Shown: positions 63,904-64,000 of the stretch, piece by piece | How the letters are laid out: the number at the start of each line of letters is the position of its first letter | How positions within the stretch are numbered: position 1 is the first letter of the stretch | Assembly: GCF_008329535.1 (NCBI RefSeq) | Contig: NZ_NPKR01000003.1 | Span: forward strand, 558,001 to 622,000 | Direction: 5' to 3' | Source of the DNA: Mycolicibacterium sp. P1-18 | Lineage (GTDB): Bacteria > Actinomycetota > Actinomycetes > Mycobacteriales > Mycobacteriaceae | Length of the DNA stretch: 64,000 nt | Made by a program: the position numbers and the translations under genes | The notes under the pieces: model-generated | What the model was told of the DNA's origin: nothing | Databases searched by the model: none | Seen by the model: the letters and a program-made list of their open reading frames with translations, nothing else

Positions 63904-64000
63904 TCCGCGCGGCTTCCTCAAGCACACCCACCGCGAGACCCCGCAGCGCCGGCCCGTCCCGCTGCGGCTTCGTGACTGGAACGAGGTCTACGAGCCCTTC
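63896..64000 (+). CDS. gltD: Glutamate synthase small subunit, 5' end
   Basis: First 35 codons from GTG 63896: [20 protein letters not shown] and onwards, the standard GltD N-terminus that precedes its Fe-S motifs. It passes electrons from NADPH to GltB. Truncated by the window edge. Overlap with gltB shows one operon. Confidence 0.93.

Overview
The window is a continuous stretch of a high-GC actinobacterial chromosome, and everything points to a fast-growing mycobacterium (Mycolicibacterium type). Evidence includes a carboxylic acid reductase, a UPF0677 methyltransferase, a MceA-like protein, F420-type PPOX proteins, a cyp138-msrA block ordered as in M. tuberculosis Rv0135c-Rv0139, a Dps with the M. 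smegmatis Dps1 ferroxidase residues, and genes matching the methylmannose polysaccharide (MMP) cluster. GTG starts, 4-nt ATGA/GTGA overlaps and apparently leaderless genes are common. I saw no insertion sequence, prophage, CRISPR array, tRNA or rRNA; it reads as core chromosome with some accessory operons. Family names come from my knowledge of the sequences, not from a database search.

Layout. 1-8.4 kb: end of an unknown gene, SAM methyltransferase, carboxylic acid reductase (car), a long hairpin, an orphan MceA-like protein, an NAD(P)-binding amine-dehydrogenase-like protein, a PPOX protein and a proline-rich membrane protein. 8.6-12.4 kb: four-gene ABC importer. 12.3-15.1 kb: a LysA-like protein that appears to have lost its PLP motifs, a pyrE-like gene and a HugZ/DUF2470 protein. 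15.2-21.4 kb: secreted and membrane proteins coupled to maltokinase, a secreted glycoside hydrolase and a GT39 membrane glycosyltransferase. 21.4-26.2 kb: MarR-controlled DrrAB-like exporter, DUF5709 protein and GlgX. 26.3-28.0 kb: ECF-like sigma factor divergent from an Asp23 envelope-stress gene. 28.0-32.4 kb: a tightly overlapped, uncharacterised membrane operon with a cupredoxin-like lipoprotein, followed by pncA.

32.5-41.7 kb: acyl-CoA dehydrogenase, a C39-like protein, a small leaderless gene with a LexA-like box, an Rv1155-like protein, then the MMP genes manT, meT3, mmpH and (on the other strand) meT1, with a diguanylate cyclase and a DUF2127 protein between the two halves and a TetR gene beside meT1. 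Similar dyads lie at manT and at meT1/tetR, suggesting one regulon. 41.7-46.4 kb: TetR, cyp138, msrA, msrB, then a SnoaL-like protein and a 3beta-HSD-like protein behind a perfect KstR-type box. 46.4-48.4 kb: thiocyanate-hydrolase-type operon in which the beta and alpha subunits appear fused. 48.5-56.5 kb: SDR, DUF4262, DUF3516 helicase, a tiny Cys-rich protein, FAD oxidoreductase, SRPBCC, DUF427, an AlkA-like glycosylase and DUF2461. 56.5-64 kb: dps, a ClC channel, a long gltB leader, gltB and the start of gltD.

The most interesting parts are the MMP regulon model, the fused thiocyanate hydrolase, the cupredoxin/membrane operon, the LexA-like leaderless gene and the LysA-like pseudoenzyme.
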